Shown one piece after another: positions 46,520 through 55,340 of a DNA stretch of 64,000 nucleotides. Within the stretch, counting starts at the first letter, position 1; each line of letters opens with the position of its first letter. A model generated the notes under the pieces. It did not search any database and was not told where the DNA came from. It saw nothing but the letters and a program-made list of their open reading frames with translations. The stretch is from positions 1-64,000 of the forward strand of contig JAFRTG010000035.1 of the NCBI GenBank assembly GCA_017427265.1, given 5' to 3'. The DNA comes from Oscillospiraceae bacterium. Its GTDB lineage: Bacteria > Bacillota > Clostridia > Oscillospirales > Ruminococcaceae. A program made the position numbers and the translations under genes.

Positions 46520-47721
46520 CTGTCAGTCAACTGAACCGCTATGTTGCATTCCGGCTGCAGGAGGATGAACGTCTGCGCGGGATTCTGCTGCGCGGAGAAA
46601 TCGCAAACTTCACAAGGAATTTCCGTTCCGGCCACTGCTATTTCAGTCTGCGCGACGAGGAAGCATCCGTCAGAGCCGTGATGTTCCGGTCACATGCAGA
46701 CAGACTGCCGTTTGATCCGGAAAACGGCATGCATGTGATTGTGCAGGGAACGGTCACGCTCTACGAACGGGACGGTGCTTATCAGGTCAATGTGACGGAC
46801 ATGCAGCCGGACGGCGTCGGCGCACAGGCGCTTGCACTGCAGCAGCGCCGTGAGAAGCTCTCAAAGCTCGGCTATTTTGCACCGGAGCGGAAACGTCCGG
46901 TTCCGCCCTTCCCGAAAAAAATCGGTATTGTAACATCCCGCAGCGGTGCTGCTCTTCAGGACATGCTGCAGATTCTGCAGCGGCGTTATCCGATCGGATG
47001 CGTTTGTATTTATCCCGCTGTTGTTCAGGGAGAACAGGCGCCGCAATCGGTCGCTGACGCCCTCCGTACAGCCGGTAATGACGGCTGTGACCTGATTCTG
47101 ATGGGACGCGGCGGCGGTTCAAATGAGGATCTGTCTGCATTCCAGTCTGAAGAGGTTGCAACCGCGGTTTTCCTGTCTCCTGTCCCAGTCATCAGTGCAG
47201 TCGGTCACGAAACCGATCACTGTATTGCAGATGAAGTTGCAGATCTGCGCGCACCGACGCCCTCTGCCGCAGCCGAACTGGCGGTTCCGGATTTGACGGA
47301 AATGTCTGCGGCTTTACGCGCGCTGCGTGAGCGCCTTGACCGTGCAATGTCACGGATACTGGAATCGTCCGAAAATGCGCTCAATGCAGTACAGAACCGT
47401 CTGCAGAAGCAGAGCCCGGTACACAGCATACAAATGAAAACGGAACAGATCGCTGCCCGCTCAGCGCGTCTGGATCACGCAGTGCAGCAGCTGCTCAGCC
47501 AAAAAGAGCAGTCGCTTATGCTGCTGCTGAACCGGATTGAAGCGGTCAGCCCGATCGCAGTGCTGCAGCGCGGTTATGCGCTGGTTTATCAGAATGATAC
47601 GCTTGTACTGGATGCCGCACAGCTGAAATCCGGTGATACCTTGCAGATTCATTTTGCAAAGGGCTCCGCATTTGCGGCCGTGACGGATATCCCGGAAGGA
47701 GAATCAACCCATGAAATTTGA
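46507..47721 (+). CDS. xseA: exodeoxyribonuclease VII large subunit
   Basis: This 404-residue catalytic subunit of a single-strand-specific exonuclease has an N-terminal OB fold (LTVSQLNRYVAFRLQEDERL, ILLRGEIANFTRNFRSGHCYFSL), the core IGIVTSRSGAALQDMLQIL, DLILMGRGGGSNEDLSAF and PVISAVGHETDHCIADEVADLRAPTPSAAAELAVPD, and a coiled-coil C-terminus. It starts at 46507 inside the end of the tsaD-like gene and overlaps xseB by 11 bases. Confidence 0.96.
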   Translation: MSILTVSQLNRYVAFRLQEDERLRGILLRGEIANFTRNFRSGHCYFSLRDEEASVRAVMFRSHADRLPFDPENGMHVIVQGTVTLYERDGAYQVNVTDMQPDGVGAQALALQQRREKLSKLGYFAPERKRPVPPFPKKIGIVTSRSGAALQDMLQILQRRYPIGCVCIYPAVVQGEQAPQSVADALRTAGNDGCDLILMGRGGGSNEDLSAFQSEEVATAVFLSPVPVISAVGHETDHCIADEVADLRAPTPSAAAELAVPDLTEMSAALRALRERLDRAMSRILESSENALNAVQNRLQKQSPVHSIQMKTEQIAARSARLDHAVQQLLSQKEQSLMLLLNRIEAVSPIAVLQRGYALVYQNDTLVLDAAQLKSGDTLQIHFAKGSAFAAVTDIPEGESTHEI

Positions 47722-47908
47722 AGAAGGTATGCTTCAGCTCAGCGAAATCGCCGCCAGACTGGAAGAAGGCGGTCTGCCGCTTGAAGAAGCTGTAGCCCTC
47801 TACGGAAAAGGAGCGAAAATTGCCGATGCCTGCCGCAAGGAACTCGAACAGGCGAAGCTGACTGTATCTGAATTCGGAAAAAACGCCGGTGAACCGGCAA
47901 ATATCTAA
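47711..47908 (+). CDS. xseB: exodeoxyribonuclease VII small subunit
   Basis: This 65-residue helical hairpin binds the XseA coiled coil. FEEGMLQLSEIAARLEEGGLPLEEAVALYGKGAKIADACRKEL is the full family pattern (E-x-L-E..G.L.LEE....Y..G). It overlaps xseA and lies 41 bases before dxs. In many Firmicutes ispA (geranyl/farnesyl transferase) sits at this point; here there is no room for it. Confidence 0.95.
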   Translation: MKFEEGMLQLSEIAARLEEGGLPLEEAVALYGKGAKIADACRKELEQAKLTVSEFGKNAGEPANI

Positions 47909-47949
47909 CACGGAACGGCAGACACAACATCTGCCGAACGGAGAAGAAA

Positions 47950-49860
47950 ATGAACAGAGAACGTCAAACACAAGCATATCCCCATCTCCTGCTGAATACA
48001 CTGCAGCTGCCCGAAGGGCTCCGGAAACTGACGCTTGCACAGTGTAATGTGCTTTGCGCCGAGATCCGAAAGCTGCTGATTGATACTGTCCTGCAGACCG
48101 GCGGACATCTTGCATCCAATCTCGGCGTCGTCGAGCTGACGCTTGCCATTCACCGGAATTTTCATTCCCCGAAAGACAGGCTTGTCTGGGACGTCGGGCA
48201 CCAGGCTTATGTACACAAAATTCTGACCGGACGCGCTGCCCGTTTGCCTGAACTCCGGCAGCAGGGCGGACTCGCCGGCTTCCCGAAGCCGTCAGAATCC
48301 GTCCATGACACATTTATCACAGGGCACAGCAGCACGGCTGTTTCTGCTGCTTTCGGTATGGCGGAAGCCATGCGTCTTTCCGGCGACACCGAACATTATG
48401 CAGTTGCAATCGTCGGTGACGGTGCAATGACCGGCGGCATGTTCTATGAAGGACTGAATAACGCCGGAAAAACAAAGTCAAACCTGATTGTCATTCTGAA
48501 TGACAACAATCAGGCTATCTCCAAAAATGTCGGCGCTATTTCAAAATATCTCACAAAAATCCGCAGCAGCTCGGATTATGTCAAGGCAAAATGGAAGGTC
48601 GAAAGCGTAATCCGCAAGGCGCCGGCAATCGGCGATAAGCTCGCTGTCACACTGAAAAACACCAAGGACAAAATGCGCCATAATATTGTGCAGTCCACGA
48701 TTTTCGAGGATCTCGGATTTGTGTATCTCGGACCGGTGGACGGTCATGATATCGAAGCGCTGGACGAGGCTCTGCAGGTTGCCAAAAGCTACCGCAGGCC
48801 TGTCGTTGTGCATGTCAATACAATCAAAGGCAAGGGTTACAAGCCTGCTGAGGACAATCCCGGCGAATATCACGGCGTCCCCCGCGTTGATCTGACGCAT
48901 GCGGACATTGACCGCATTGATCTGGATGCAAAGGATCCGGAGCTCTCCATTGACGAATGCTACTCGACGGTTTTCGGCAAGCATCTTGCTGATCTCGGAA
49001 AACAGGATCAGAAAATCTGTGCAGTCACAGCTGCCATGAAATACGGTACCGGCCTGCAGTTTTTCTACTCTGCATTTCCGGACAGATTCTATGATGTCGG
49101 CATTGCAGAGCAACATGCCGTGACCTTCTGTGCTGCACTTGCCTCAATGGGGAAAATCCCTGTATTTGCTGTATATTCAACCTTCCTGCAGCGCGGCTTC
49201 GACCAGCTTCTGCATGATACCGCGATTGCGGGCTATCATGTTGTACTCGGTGTAGACCGCGCCGGTTTTGTCGGCGAGGACGGTGAGACACATCAGGGCA
49301 TTTTTGATGTCCCGATGCTGTCATCCATTCCCGGCTGCGCAATCTACTCCCCTGCCAATTATGCAGAACTGATCTACTGCCTTGGAAGGGCGATTTATCA
49401 GGAAAAGGGACTGGCAGCAGTTCGGTATCCGCGCGGCAAGGAGAAAGAGCATTCTGTTCTGAAGCCGAACGGAGACTTTACGCATGAGGCAGGGACGGAA
49501 ACGCTTGTGGTGACCTACGGAAGATTTTCCGAGTATGCTGCATCAGCAGTTGAAAAGCTGCATTCATCCGGCATTCCCTGCGGATTTCTGCGGCTGACCA
49601 AAATCTTCCCCATTCCGCAGGAAACGCTTGCAATCGCAGAAGGTTATCAGAACATCTGCTTCTTTGAGGAAAGCAGCAGAACCGGCGGCATCGGTGAAAA
49701 ACTTGCGGCCAGCCTTATGATTTCAGGCTGGAAAGGCACGTTCCGATGTCGTGCTGTTGATGGGTTTGTACAGCAGGCATCGGTCAACACATGTCTTGCG
49801 GAAAACGGTCTGACCGAAGAGGACGTTCTGCAGGCAGTAAAGGAGCTCCGCAATGGCTGA
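47950..49860 (+). CDS. dxs: 1-deoxy-D-xylulose-5-phosphate synthase
   Basis: This 636-residue TPP enzyme condenses pyruvate and glyceraldehyde-3-phosphate, the first step of the MEP isoprenoid route. It has GGHLASNLGVVELTLAIH, LVWDVGHQAYVHKILTGR, the TPP motif VGDGAMTGGMFYEGLNNAG then LNDNNQAIS, and FYDVGIAEQHAVTFCAALA with the catalytic Glu, plus VDRAGFVGEDGETHQGIFD. GGAGAAG precedes the ATG. It overlaps tlyA by 8 bases. Confidence 0.96.
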   Translation: MNRERQTQAYPHLLLNTLQLPEGLRKLTLAQCNVLCAEIRKLLIDTVLQTGGHLASNLGVVELTLAIHRNFHSPKDRLVWDVGHQAYVHKILTGRAARLPELRQQGGLAGFPKPSESVHDTFITGHSSTAVSAAFGMAEAMRLSGDTEHYAVAIVGDGAMTGGMFYEGLNNAGKTKSNLIVILNDNNQAISKNVGAISKYLTKIRSSSDYVKAKWKVESVIRKAPAIGDKLAVTLKNTKDKMRHNIVQSTIFEDLGFVYLGPVDGHDIEALDEALQVAKSYRRPVVVHVNTIKGKGYKPAEDNPGEYHGVPRVDLTHADIDRIDLDAKDPELSIDECYSTVFGKHLADLGKQDQKICAVTAAMKYGTGLQFFYSAFPDRFYDVGIAEQHAVTFCAALASMGKIPVFAVYSTFLQRGFDQLLHDTAIAGYHVVLGVDRAGFVGEDGETHQGIFDVPMLSSIPGCAIYSPANYAELIYCLGRAIYQEKGLAAVRYPRGKEKEHSVLKPNGDFTHEAGTETLVVTYGRFSEYAASAVEKLHSSGIPCGFLRLTKIFPIPQETLAIAEGYQNICFFEESSRTGGIGEKLAASLMISGWKGTFRCRAVDGFVQQASVNTCLAENGLTEEDVLQAVKELRNG

Positions 49861-50587
49861 GCGGCTCGATACGGCGCTGACTGCACGCGGTCTCTGCAGC
49901 AGCCGCAACCGTGCGAAGACGCTGATCTCGGAAGGTCACGTAACCGTCAACGGGATCGTCTGCATGAAGGCATCGCAAAAGATTATGCCGGATGATACGC
50001 TCTGCGTCACAGAAGCACTGCCCTTTGTCGGACGCGGCGGATATAAGCTGCGGTATGCGCTCTCAGAATTTCAGATCAATCCGGAAGGCTTCTCCTGCCT
50101 TGACATCGGTGCCTCAACCGGCGGTTTTACGGACTGCCTGCTGCAAAACGGTGCAGCACATGTGATTGCAGTGGATGTCGGGCACGATCAGATTGCGCCT
50201 TCTCTTCGGGAGGATGCGCGTGTGACTGTTCTTGAGGGAACGGATATCCGGCAGCTTCCGCCTGAAACAGACGGCCTTCCGGCTGATTTCATCTGCTGTG
50301 ATGTATCCTTTATCTCACTTCGACAGATTATCCCCTGCCTGACCGCGCTGCTTCGGAAAGACGGCCAGGCTGTTCTGCTTGTCAAACCGCAGTTTGAGGC
50401 CGGCCGGAGTGCATTGAATAAAAACGGCATTGTCCGGGATGAAAAAATCCGGATGCAGGTTTTACGTGAAATCCGCGACTGCTGTGCACAGCACGGGCTT
50501 GTTCCCTGCGGTGAATGCGAATCGCCGATCAAAGGCGGAAGCGGAAACACGGAATTCCTATTATATATGAAAAGAGTACCGTCATGA
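49853..50587 (+). CDS. tlyA: TlyA-family rRNA methyltransferase (S4 domain plus FtsJ-like)
   Basis: This is a 244-residue protein. Residues about 1-60 form an S4 RNA-binding domain (ERLDTALTARGLCSSRNRAKTLISEGHVTVNG), and residues about 65-240 form a Rossmann methyltransferase (CLDIGASTGGFTDCLLQNGAAHVIAVDVGHDQI, ICCDVSFISLRQIIP, VLLVKPQFEAGR). The family methylates 2'-OH of ribose in 16S and 23S rRNA, although some members are called hemolysins. The 3' end overlaps the nadK start by 4 bases. Confidence 0.93.
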   Translation: MAERLDTALTARGLCSSRNRAKTLISEGHVTVNGIVCMKASQKIMPDDTLCVTEALPFVGRGGYKLRYALSEFQINPEGFSCLDIGASTGGFTDCLLQNGAAHVIAVDVGHDQIAPSLREDARVTVLEGTDIRQLPPETDGLPADFICCDVSFISLRQIIPCLTALLRKDGQAVLLVKPQFEAGRSALNKNGIVRDEKIRMQVLREIRDCCAQHGLVPCGECESPIKGGSGNTEFLLYMKRVPS

Positions 50588-51483
50588 TTTGTCTGATTTA
50601 TCCGAACCTATCCAAGCCCAAGGCTATCGCTACTGCGAAGGAAATCTGTGCAAGACTGACCGCGCTTCATGCCGGAATCCGTATGGAGCAGTCCCTCGCA
50701 GAGCTTTTCTCTGATATCCCCGAAATTGAATTCTGTCCGCCGGAAACAATAATGGATCGTGCTGATTTTGTCATTGCAATCGGCGGTGACGGCACCATCC
50801 TTCGCTGTGCCGGCCGTATTCTGAAAGATGCTGCCCGGCGCGGTACGGAACCGGTCAGGCTGGTCGGCGTCAATACCGGCACACTTGGTTTTCTTGCAGC
50901 ATTTGAAGCCACAGAGCTGGACATGCTGGATCGGCTGCAAAGCGGCAATTATTCCATTTCAAACCGTATGATGCTCAAAACAACAATCTGCGGCGGCGAG
51001 CACGACGGATTGACGAAGCATGCGATGAACGATATCTATGCATCCCGCATGAACGGCAGAATCTGTGATTTTGCTGTTTCTGTTGACGGATTCCAGATCG
51101 GTGTCTACCGCGCTGACGGCATTATTTTTTCGACACCGACAGGTTCTTCAGCCTATGCGCTTTCTGCGGGCGGCCCGGTGATGGAGCCCGATCTTTCTTT
51201 GATTGAGATGAATCTGGTCTGTCCGCACTCACTGTTTGCAAGACCGATGCTGTTCGCTCCGCAGCGCGAAATCCGTGTGACGTACCGCGGCGTCGGTGAC
51301 GGCGGTCTCAACGTCCACTCGGACGGTACGGAGATTGCTGTACTGCATAATGCACAATCCTTTACTGTTACGAAATCCGAGCAGTATATGCCGTTTGTGG
51401 ACTGCAAGGGCTATGCGTTCTATGATGCACTGAACGGAAAACTGATGCGGCCGCTCAAAAGCAAGCAGGATCCGGATGTATAA
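50584..51483 (+). CDS. nadK: NAD kinase
   Basis: This 299-residue enzyme phosphorylates NAD to NADP. It has FVIAIGGDGTILRCAGRI (GGDG at residues 67-70), VGVNTGTLGFLAAFE, and the C-terminal beta region with DGIIFSTPTGSSAYALSAGGPVMEPD. The start is ATG 50584, overlapping the tlyA stop. Standard position between tlyA and argR in Firmicutes. Confidence 0.95.
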   Translation: MICLIYPNLSKPKAIATAKEICARLTALHAGIRMEQSLAELFSDIPEIEFCPPETIMDRADFVIAIGGDGTILRCAGRILKDAARRGTEPVRLVGVNTGTLGFLAAFEATELDMLDRLQSGNYSISNRMMLKTTICGGEHDGLTKHAMNDIYASRMNGRICDFAVSVDGFQIGVYRADGIIFSTPTGSSAYALSAGGPVMEPDLSLIEMNLVCPHSLFARPMLFAPQREIRVTYRGVGDGGLNVHSDGTEIAVLHNAQSFTVTKSEQYMPFVDCKGYAFYDALNGKLMRPLKSKQDPDV

Positions 51484-51532
51484 AGAGTTAATTTCCGTCA
51501 TATTTTCAGGACATTAAATGGAGGGCACGATC

Positions 51533-51973
51533 ATGCTCAACGCAAGACAGGAAATGATTTTGAAGCTGATTGAATCCAACGATATCAATACGCAGGAAAT
51601 GCTGCGCGACCTGCTGGAGGAAAACGGCTTCTCCGTCACACAGGCCACAATCTCAAGAGATATCCGGCTGCTGAAGCTGCGCAAAAAGCGCACAGCGGCC
51701 GGAATCAGCTGTTACGTACAGGCGCCTTCCGTACCGCAGGCGCCGAACGGCTTGCTGAATGACGTTGTTGTCAAAATTGATTATGCGATGAATACTGTTG
51801 TTATCAGCTGCCATGCGGGTTCTGCGCAGGCGGCCTGTGCTGTTCTCGACCGGATGCAGCTTCCGGAGATTGTCGGAACAATCGCCGGTGACGATACGAT
51901 TTTCATTCTGACGCGCTCGGAGGCAAGCGCAAAGCAGCTGATTCATCTGCTTGAAACCCGTATCTGGGGGTAA
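51533..51973 (+). CDS. argR: arginine repressor
   Basis: This 146-residue regulator has an N-terminal winged helix (residues about 1-70: RQEMILKLIESNDINTQEML, GFSVTQATISRDIRLLKL) and a C-terminal hexamerising, arginine-binding domain (VVISCHAGSAQAACAVLDRMQLPEIVGTIAGDDTIFIL; GTIAGDDT is the ligand motif). Start 51533 follows GGAGGG; an earlier in-frame ATG at 51518 lies on top of that site. It is followed after 3 bases by recN, the usual order. Confidence 0.94.
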   Translation: MLNARQEMILKLIESNDINTQEMLRDLLEENGFSVTQATISRDIRLLKLRKKRTAAGISCYVQAPSVPQAPNGLLNDVVVKIDYAMNTVVISCHAGSAQAACAVLDRMQLPEIVGTIAGDDTIFILTRSEASAKQLIHLLETRIWG

Positions 51974-51976
51974 AAC

Positions 51977-53650
51977 ATGTTAAAGGAACTCACCATAGAA
52001 AATCTCGCTGTCATTGCATCAGCTCAGATTCCGCTTGAAAACGGCTTTAACGCATTTACCGGTGAAACCGGTGCCGGAAAATCAATTCTGATTCACGGAA
52101 TTCAGGCTGTGCTCGGTCAGCGTACCAGTAAGGATCTGGTACGGACCGGATGCAAAAAGGCTGTAATCACGGCACAGTTTTCTCCGATCTCCGAGGATAC
52201 AAGAGCAGTGCTCGCAGAATACGGACAGCCTGCTGATGATAACGAATTGCTCTTGACACGCGAGATCTCGTCTGACGGCGGAAGCATCGGCAAAGTCAAC
52301 GGAAAATCCGCTCCTGCAGCTTTGCTGCGTGCCCTTGGAGAAACGCTTGTCAATATTCACGGACAGCATGACAATCAGATTTTGCTTCGCCCGGAACGGC
52401 ATCTTGAGGTTCTGGACCGGTTCGGCAATGACCGAACATTGCTGCAGAGCTATCAGCAGGAGTTCCTTGCCTTGCAGAAAACTGCGCGTACACTCAGTCA
52501 GCTGAAAAAAACAGAGCAGGAGAAAATCCAGCGCTTAAAACAGCTGCAGGAATGTATTGCCGAAATCGGTGAGCTCGATCCGCAGCCGCAGGAGGATCGC
52601 CTGCTGGATGAGCAGTTTCATGCTGCATCACGCGCAGAAGAAACCGCAGAACTTGCCGGCACGATCTCCAGAATGCTGACTGACGGCGACGAAAATATCT
52701 CAGATGCTTTGGCGATTGCCTGTGAACAGCTCGGCAGACTCGCTTCTGCCGACAGTCAGGCGGAATCTCTGCATGAGCGCTTGAAAGCACTCAATATAGA
52801 ATTGCGTGACATTGCCGATGAAGTCAACGGATTTACAACCGGGATGCTCTCCCCTGCTGAATTCCAGCGGCTTTCCGATCGCCGCAACGCTGTCAATACG
52901 CTCGCGCTGCAATATCATACGGATGCGGACGGCCTGCGGCAGATCTATGAGGATGCCCTGAAAGAAGTCGAAGCAATTGAGACAGATTCCGACAACCTTC
53001 GGCGCCTGACCGATGAACGCAGTGAACGTCTGCACCGTGTTACAGAGCTGGCTAAACAGCTGACAGTACACCGGCAGAAGCTCGCAGAAGCGTTTTCGCG
53101 CCGCGTCGGTGAAGAACTCGCTTATCTGAATATGCCGCGTGTGCAGCTGTCCGTTTCTCTGACACAGGGAAAGCTGACCCCGAACGGCATGGATCATGCT
53201 GAATTTCTGATTTCCGCCAATCCCGGCGAGCCGCCGAAGCCCATTGCGCAGATCGCATCCGGCGGCGAGCTTTCCCGCATGATGCTCGCACTGAAATCTG
53301 TTCTGGCTGAGCGCGATGCAATCCCCACACTGATTTTCGATGAAATCGACACCGGCGTCAGCGGAAAGGCTGCACAAAAAATCGGTCTGAAGCTGCGTGA
53401 GCTTGCTGCGCATCATCAGGTAATCTGTGTCACACATCTGGCACAGCTTGCGACACAGGCCAATCACCATCTTCTGATTGAAAAACACAGCACAGAAACT
53501 GCCACGAACACCGAAGTCACCGTACTTGACCGTGCCGCACGGATTGAAGAAATCGCACGGATTATGGGCGGTGACGACCGTTCTGATCTGCTGCTGAAAA
53601 CTGCTGAAGCTGCACTGGACGCTGCATCCGGCTCCGAGCATGCTTCATAA
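51977..53650 (+). CDS. recN: DNA repair protein RecN
   Basis: This 557-residue SMC-like ATPase acts in double-strand break repair. N-terminal Walker A is GFNAFTGETGAGKSILIHGIQAVLGQR (residues 29-36 for GETGAGKS); the two arms form a coiled coil (about 160-360), and the C-terminal part has the ABC signature IASGGELSRMMLALKSVL and Walker B PTLIFDEIDTGVSGKAAQKIG, followed by CVTHLAQLATQANHHLLIEK. It is the last gene of the long run starting at asp23. Confidence 0.96.
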   Translation: MLKELTIENLAVIASAQIPLENGFNAFTGETGAGKSILIHGIQAVLGQRTSKDLVRTGCKKAVITAQFSPISEDTRAVLAEYGQPADDNELLLTREISSDGGSIGKVNGKSAPAALLRALGETLVNIHGQHDNQILLRPERHLEVLDRFGNDRTLLQSYQQEFLALQKTARTLSQLKKTEQEKIQRLKQLQECIAEIGELDPQPQEDRLLDEQFHAASRAEETAELAGTISRMLTDGDENISDALAIACEQLGRLASADSQAESLHERLKALNIELRDIADEVNGFTTGMLSPAEFQRLSDRRNAVNTLALQYHTDADGLRQIYEDALKEVEAIETDSDNLRRLTDERSERLHRVTELAKQLTVHRQKLAEAFSRRVGEELAYLNMPRVQLSVSLTQGKLTPNGMDHAEFLISANPGEPPKPIAQIASGGELSRMMLALKSVLAERDAIPTLIFDEIDTGVSGKAAQKIGLKLRELAAHHQVICVTHLAQLATQANHHLLIEKHSTETATNTEVTVLDRAARIEEIARIMGGDDRSDLLLKTAEAALDAASGSEHAS

Positions 53651-53664
53651 AAAGGAGTGACGCA

Positions 53665-54825
53665 ATGGAACCGGAATACGAAGCAGCCATTTCCGGCAAA
53701 AAAAGAAGCAAACGACGATCTGAACGGCAGATTCGTTTTTCCGGCATTGACATCGTCAAGAATCTTGCGCTGCTGCTTGTGATCTGTATACACACGTTTC
53801 TCCACACGGGGTTCTACGGTACGCCGATCACAATGCAGTTCGGTGCTCCGCAGATTTTTCTGAGATGGATCGCATTCAACTGCGTTCCGCTGTTTATGAT
53901 TACAACCGGCTTCCTGATGTGTCACAAGACGCTTTCGGCCGGGTACTATCCGAAGATTATCCGCGTGCTGGTCATCTACGTCGTCATCAGTCTGGGCAAT
54001 GTCATTTTCAATGTGTTCTATTACCACATGGATTATACCGCATGGCAGATTATCCGCGGCCTGTTCATGTATACGGACGCACACTACGGCTGGTATGTCG
54101 AATATTATTTCACGCTGTTTCTGCTGATTCCTTTTATCAATGCAGCATTTTTCGGATTGAAAAACAGAAAACAACGGCTGCTGATGGTCATGACTGCGTG
54201 CTTTCTGTTTGTGGTTGCGCCGACCTTCTATGTCGGCAATGACGTTTCAACGCAGATCCGGCCGTTCCCGGCTTTTTTTGTCCGCGGTTATCCGATTGCG
54301 TACTATCTGATCGGCGCTTTCGTCCGCGAATATCCGCCTTCACGGACTCGCCGCACAAAAATGCGTTTTCTGCTTTGGTTCCTGATCGCATGGATTCTGC
54401 TTTCCCTGACAACGATCTATCAGAGCATGATGAACAAGGAAAACGGTTCCGTCTGGCTTTCCTGGCACTATGACGATTACGGCTCCTGGCCGGCCGTTCT
54501 GATGAGTGCAATGTTCTTTCTTTTGCTGTTTGATATCCGCATCCGAAGCCGGGCAATGACTGCTGTGCTTCAGCGTCTCAGCAATGCAACGTATCCTGCA
54601 TATCTGATCTCATTTATCTTCGACGCAATATTTTATAAAAAACTGAATGCAACATATCCGACCGTTGTGACCAGATTTCAGCATGTAATTCCCGTAATTG
54701 CAAAGGTTTTTGCCTGCTCAATGCTATCCGGCCTTGTGATTCAGCTGCTGTATGAATTATGCGAGAAAAAGGCAAAGCAATTTATTCACAATGACCGAAT
54801 GCGTTCATACAATGCCAGACAATAG
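53665..54825 (+). CDS. membrane acyltransferase (acyltransferase-3 family)
   Basis: This 386-residue polytopic protein has about ten membrane segments. It opens with a basic cytoplasmic tail, then RFSGIDIVKNLALLLVICIHTFLHTG with the putative catalytic His of this family (V-x-x-H near residue 40), and contains CVPLFMITTGFLM and WYVEYYFTLFLLIPFI, all typical of the acyltransferase-3 family (OatA/NolL-like). It probably acetylates or otherwise acylates a cell-surface glycan. It has no SGNH domain, so the acceptor is not predictable. AAGGAG precedes the ATG, 14 bases after recN. Confidence 0.88.
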   Translation: MEPEYEAAISGKKRSKRRSERQIRFSGIDIVKNLALLLVICIHTFLHTGFYGTPITMQFGAPQIFLRWIAFNCVPLFMITTGFLMCHKTLSAGYYPKIIRVLVIYVVISLGNVIFNVFYYHMDYTAWQIIRGLFMYTDAHYGWYVEYYFTLFLLIPFINAAFFGLKNRKQRLLMVMTACFLFVVAPTFYVGNDVSTQIRPFPAFFVRGYPIAYYLIGAFVREYPPSRTRRTKMRFLLWFLIAWILLSLTTIYQSMMNKENGSVWLSWHYDDYGSWPAVLMSAMFFLLLFDIRIRSRAMTAVLQRLSNATYPAYLISFIFDAIFYKKLNATYPTVVTRFQHVIPVIAKVFACSMLSGLVIQLLYELCEKKAKQFIHNDRMRSYNARQ

Positions 54826-54853
54826 CCCGTACAGCAGCTTTGTACGGGCTATT
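54821..54853 (+). terminator. hairpin terminator after the acyltransferase gene
   Basis: Perfect 13-base arms (AATAGCCCGTACA at 54821-54833 and its complement at 54841-54853) enclose GCAGCTT. The stem includes the stop codon. What follows (GTTATGTC) is only mildly T-rich, so termination efficiency may be moderate. Confidence 0.7.
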
Positions 54854-54940
54854 GTTATGTCAAAACGCATAATTACGTGTTCCGTTTGCTGTGCATAATA
54901 CCAAAAATAAATCGAAAGTAAAAAGAATGATAAAAAACAG

Positions 54941-54969
54941 TTGACACTGTACCGCATTCATGCTATGAT
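54941..54969 (+). promoter_or_regulatory. promoter of the small gene and dockerin-serpin
   Basis: TTGACA (54941-54946) and TATGAT (54964-54969) are spaced 17 bases in an A/T-rich 190-base intergenic stretch. It leads to the 73-residue gene and, 77 bases beyond, the serpin gene. Confidence 0.75.
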
Positions 54970-55041
54970 AAAAATATAGTTGAACTCCATTTTTGAAATT
55001 GTGTTGCTGAGATAAACCGAAATGCAGCGGAGGTCATAGAT

Positions 55042-55263
55042 ATGACGATTGAGTTAACGCATGAACAAGCCGTTGTTCTTTCAGATCTTCTTTACAGAAT
55101 CAGTGAGAAGGAAGAATATTACGAGGATATTGCGGAACAGTTTGTGCTGTGGATCATCGAAGCACAGCTTGATAAAAAGCTCGATGAACCGTTCCGGAAA
55201 AACTATATAGAGCTCGTGAAGGAAAGCCGGGATCATGTCAGAAATCATTATCCCAACGGGTAA
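55042..55263 (+). CDS. small acidic protein of unknown function
   Basis: This 73-residue soluble helical protein (begins MTIELTHEQAVVLSDLLYRI; rich in Glu, Tyr and Lys) has no signal peptide or known motif. A GGAGG site precedes the ATG. It shares a promoter with the dockerin-serpin gene and lies 77 bases before it. No family is recognised. Confidence 0.7.
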   Translation: MTIELTHEQAVVLSDLLYRISEKEEYYEDIAEQFVLWIIEAQLDKKLDEPFRKNYIELVKESRDHVRNHYPNG

Positions 55264-55340
55264 ATTGCAGGAGCACTTTTCTGAAATGGGAGTAAGCGTA
55301 AAACATGCCGAGTTTCTGTCGTGAAAGGGAGGGATTGATT

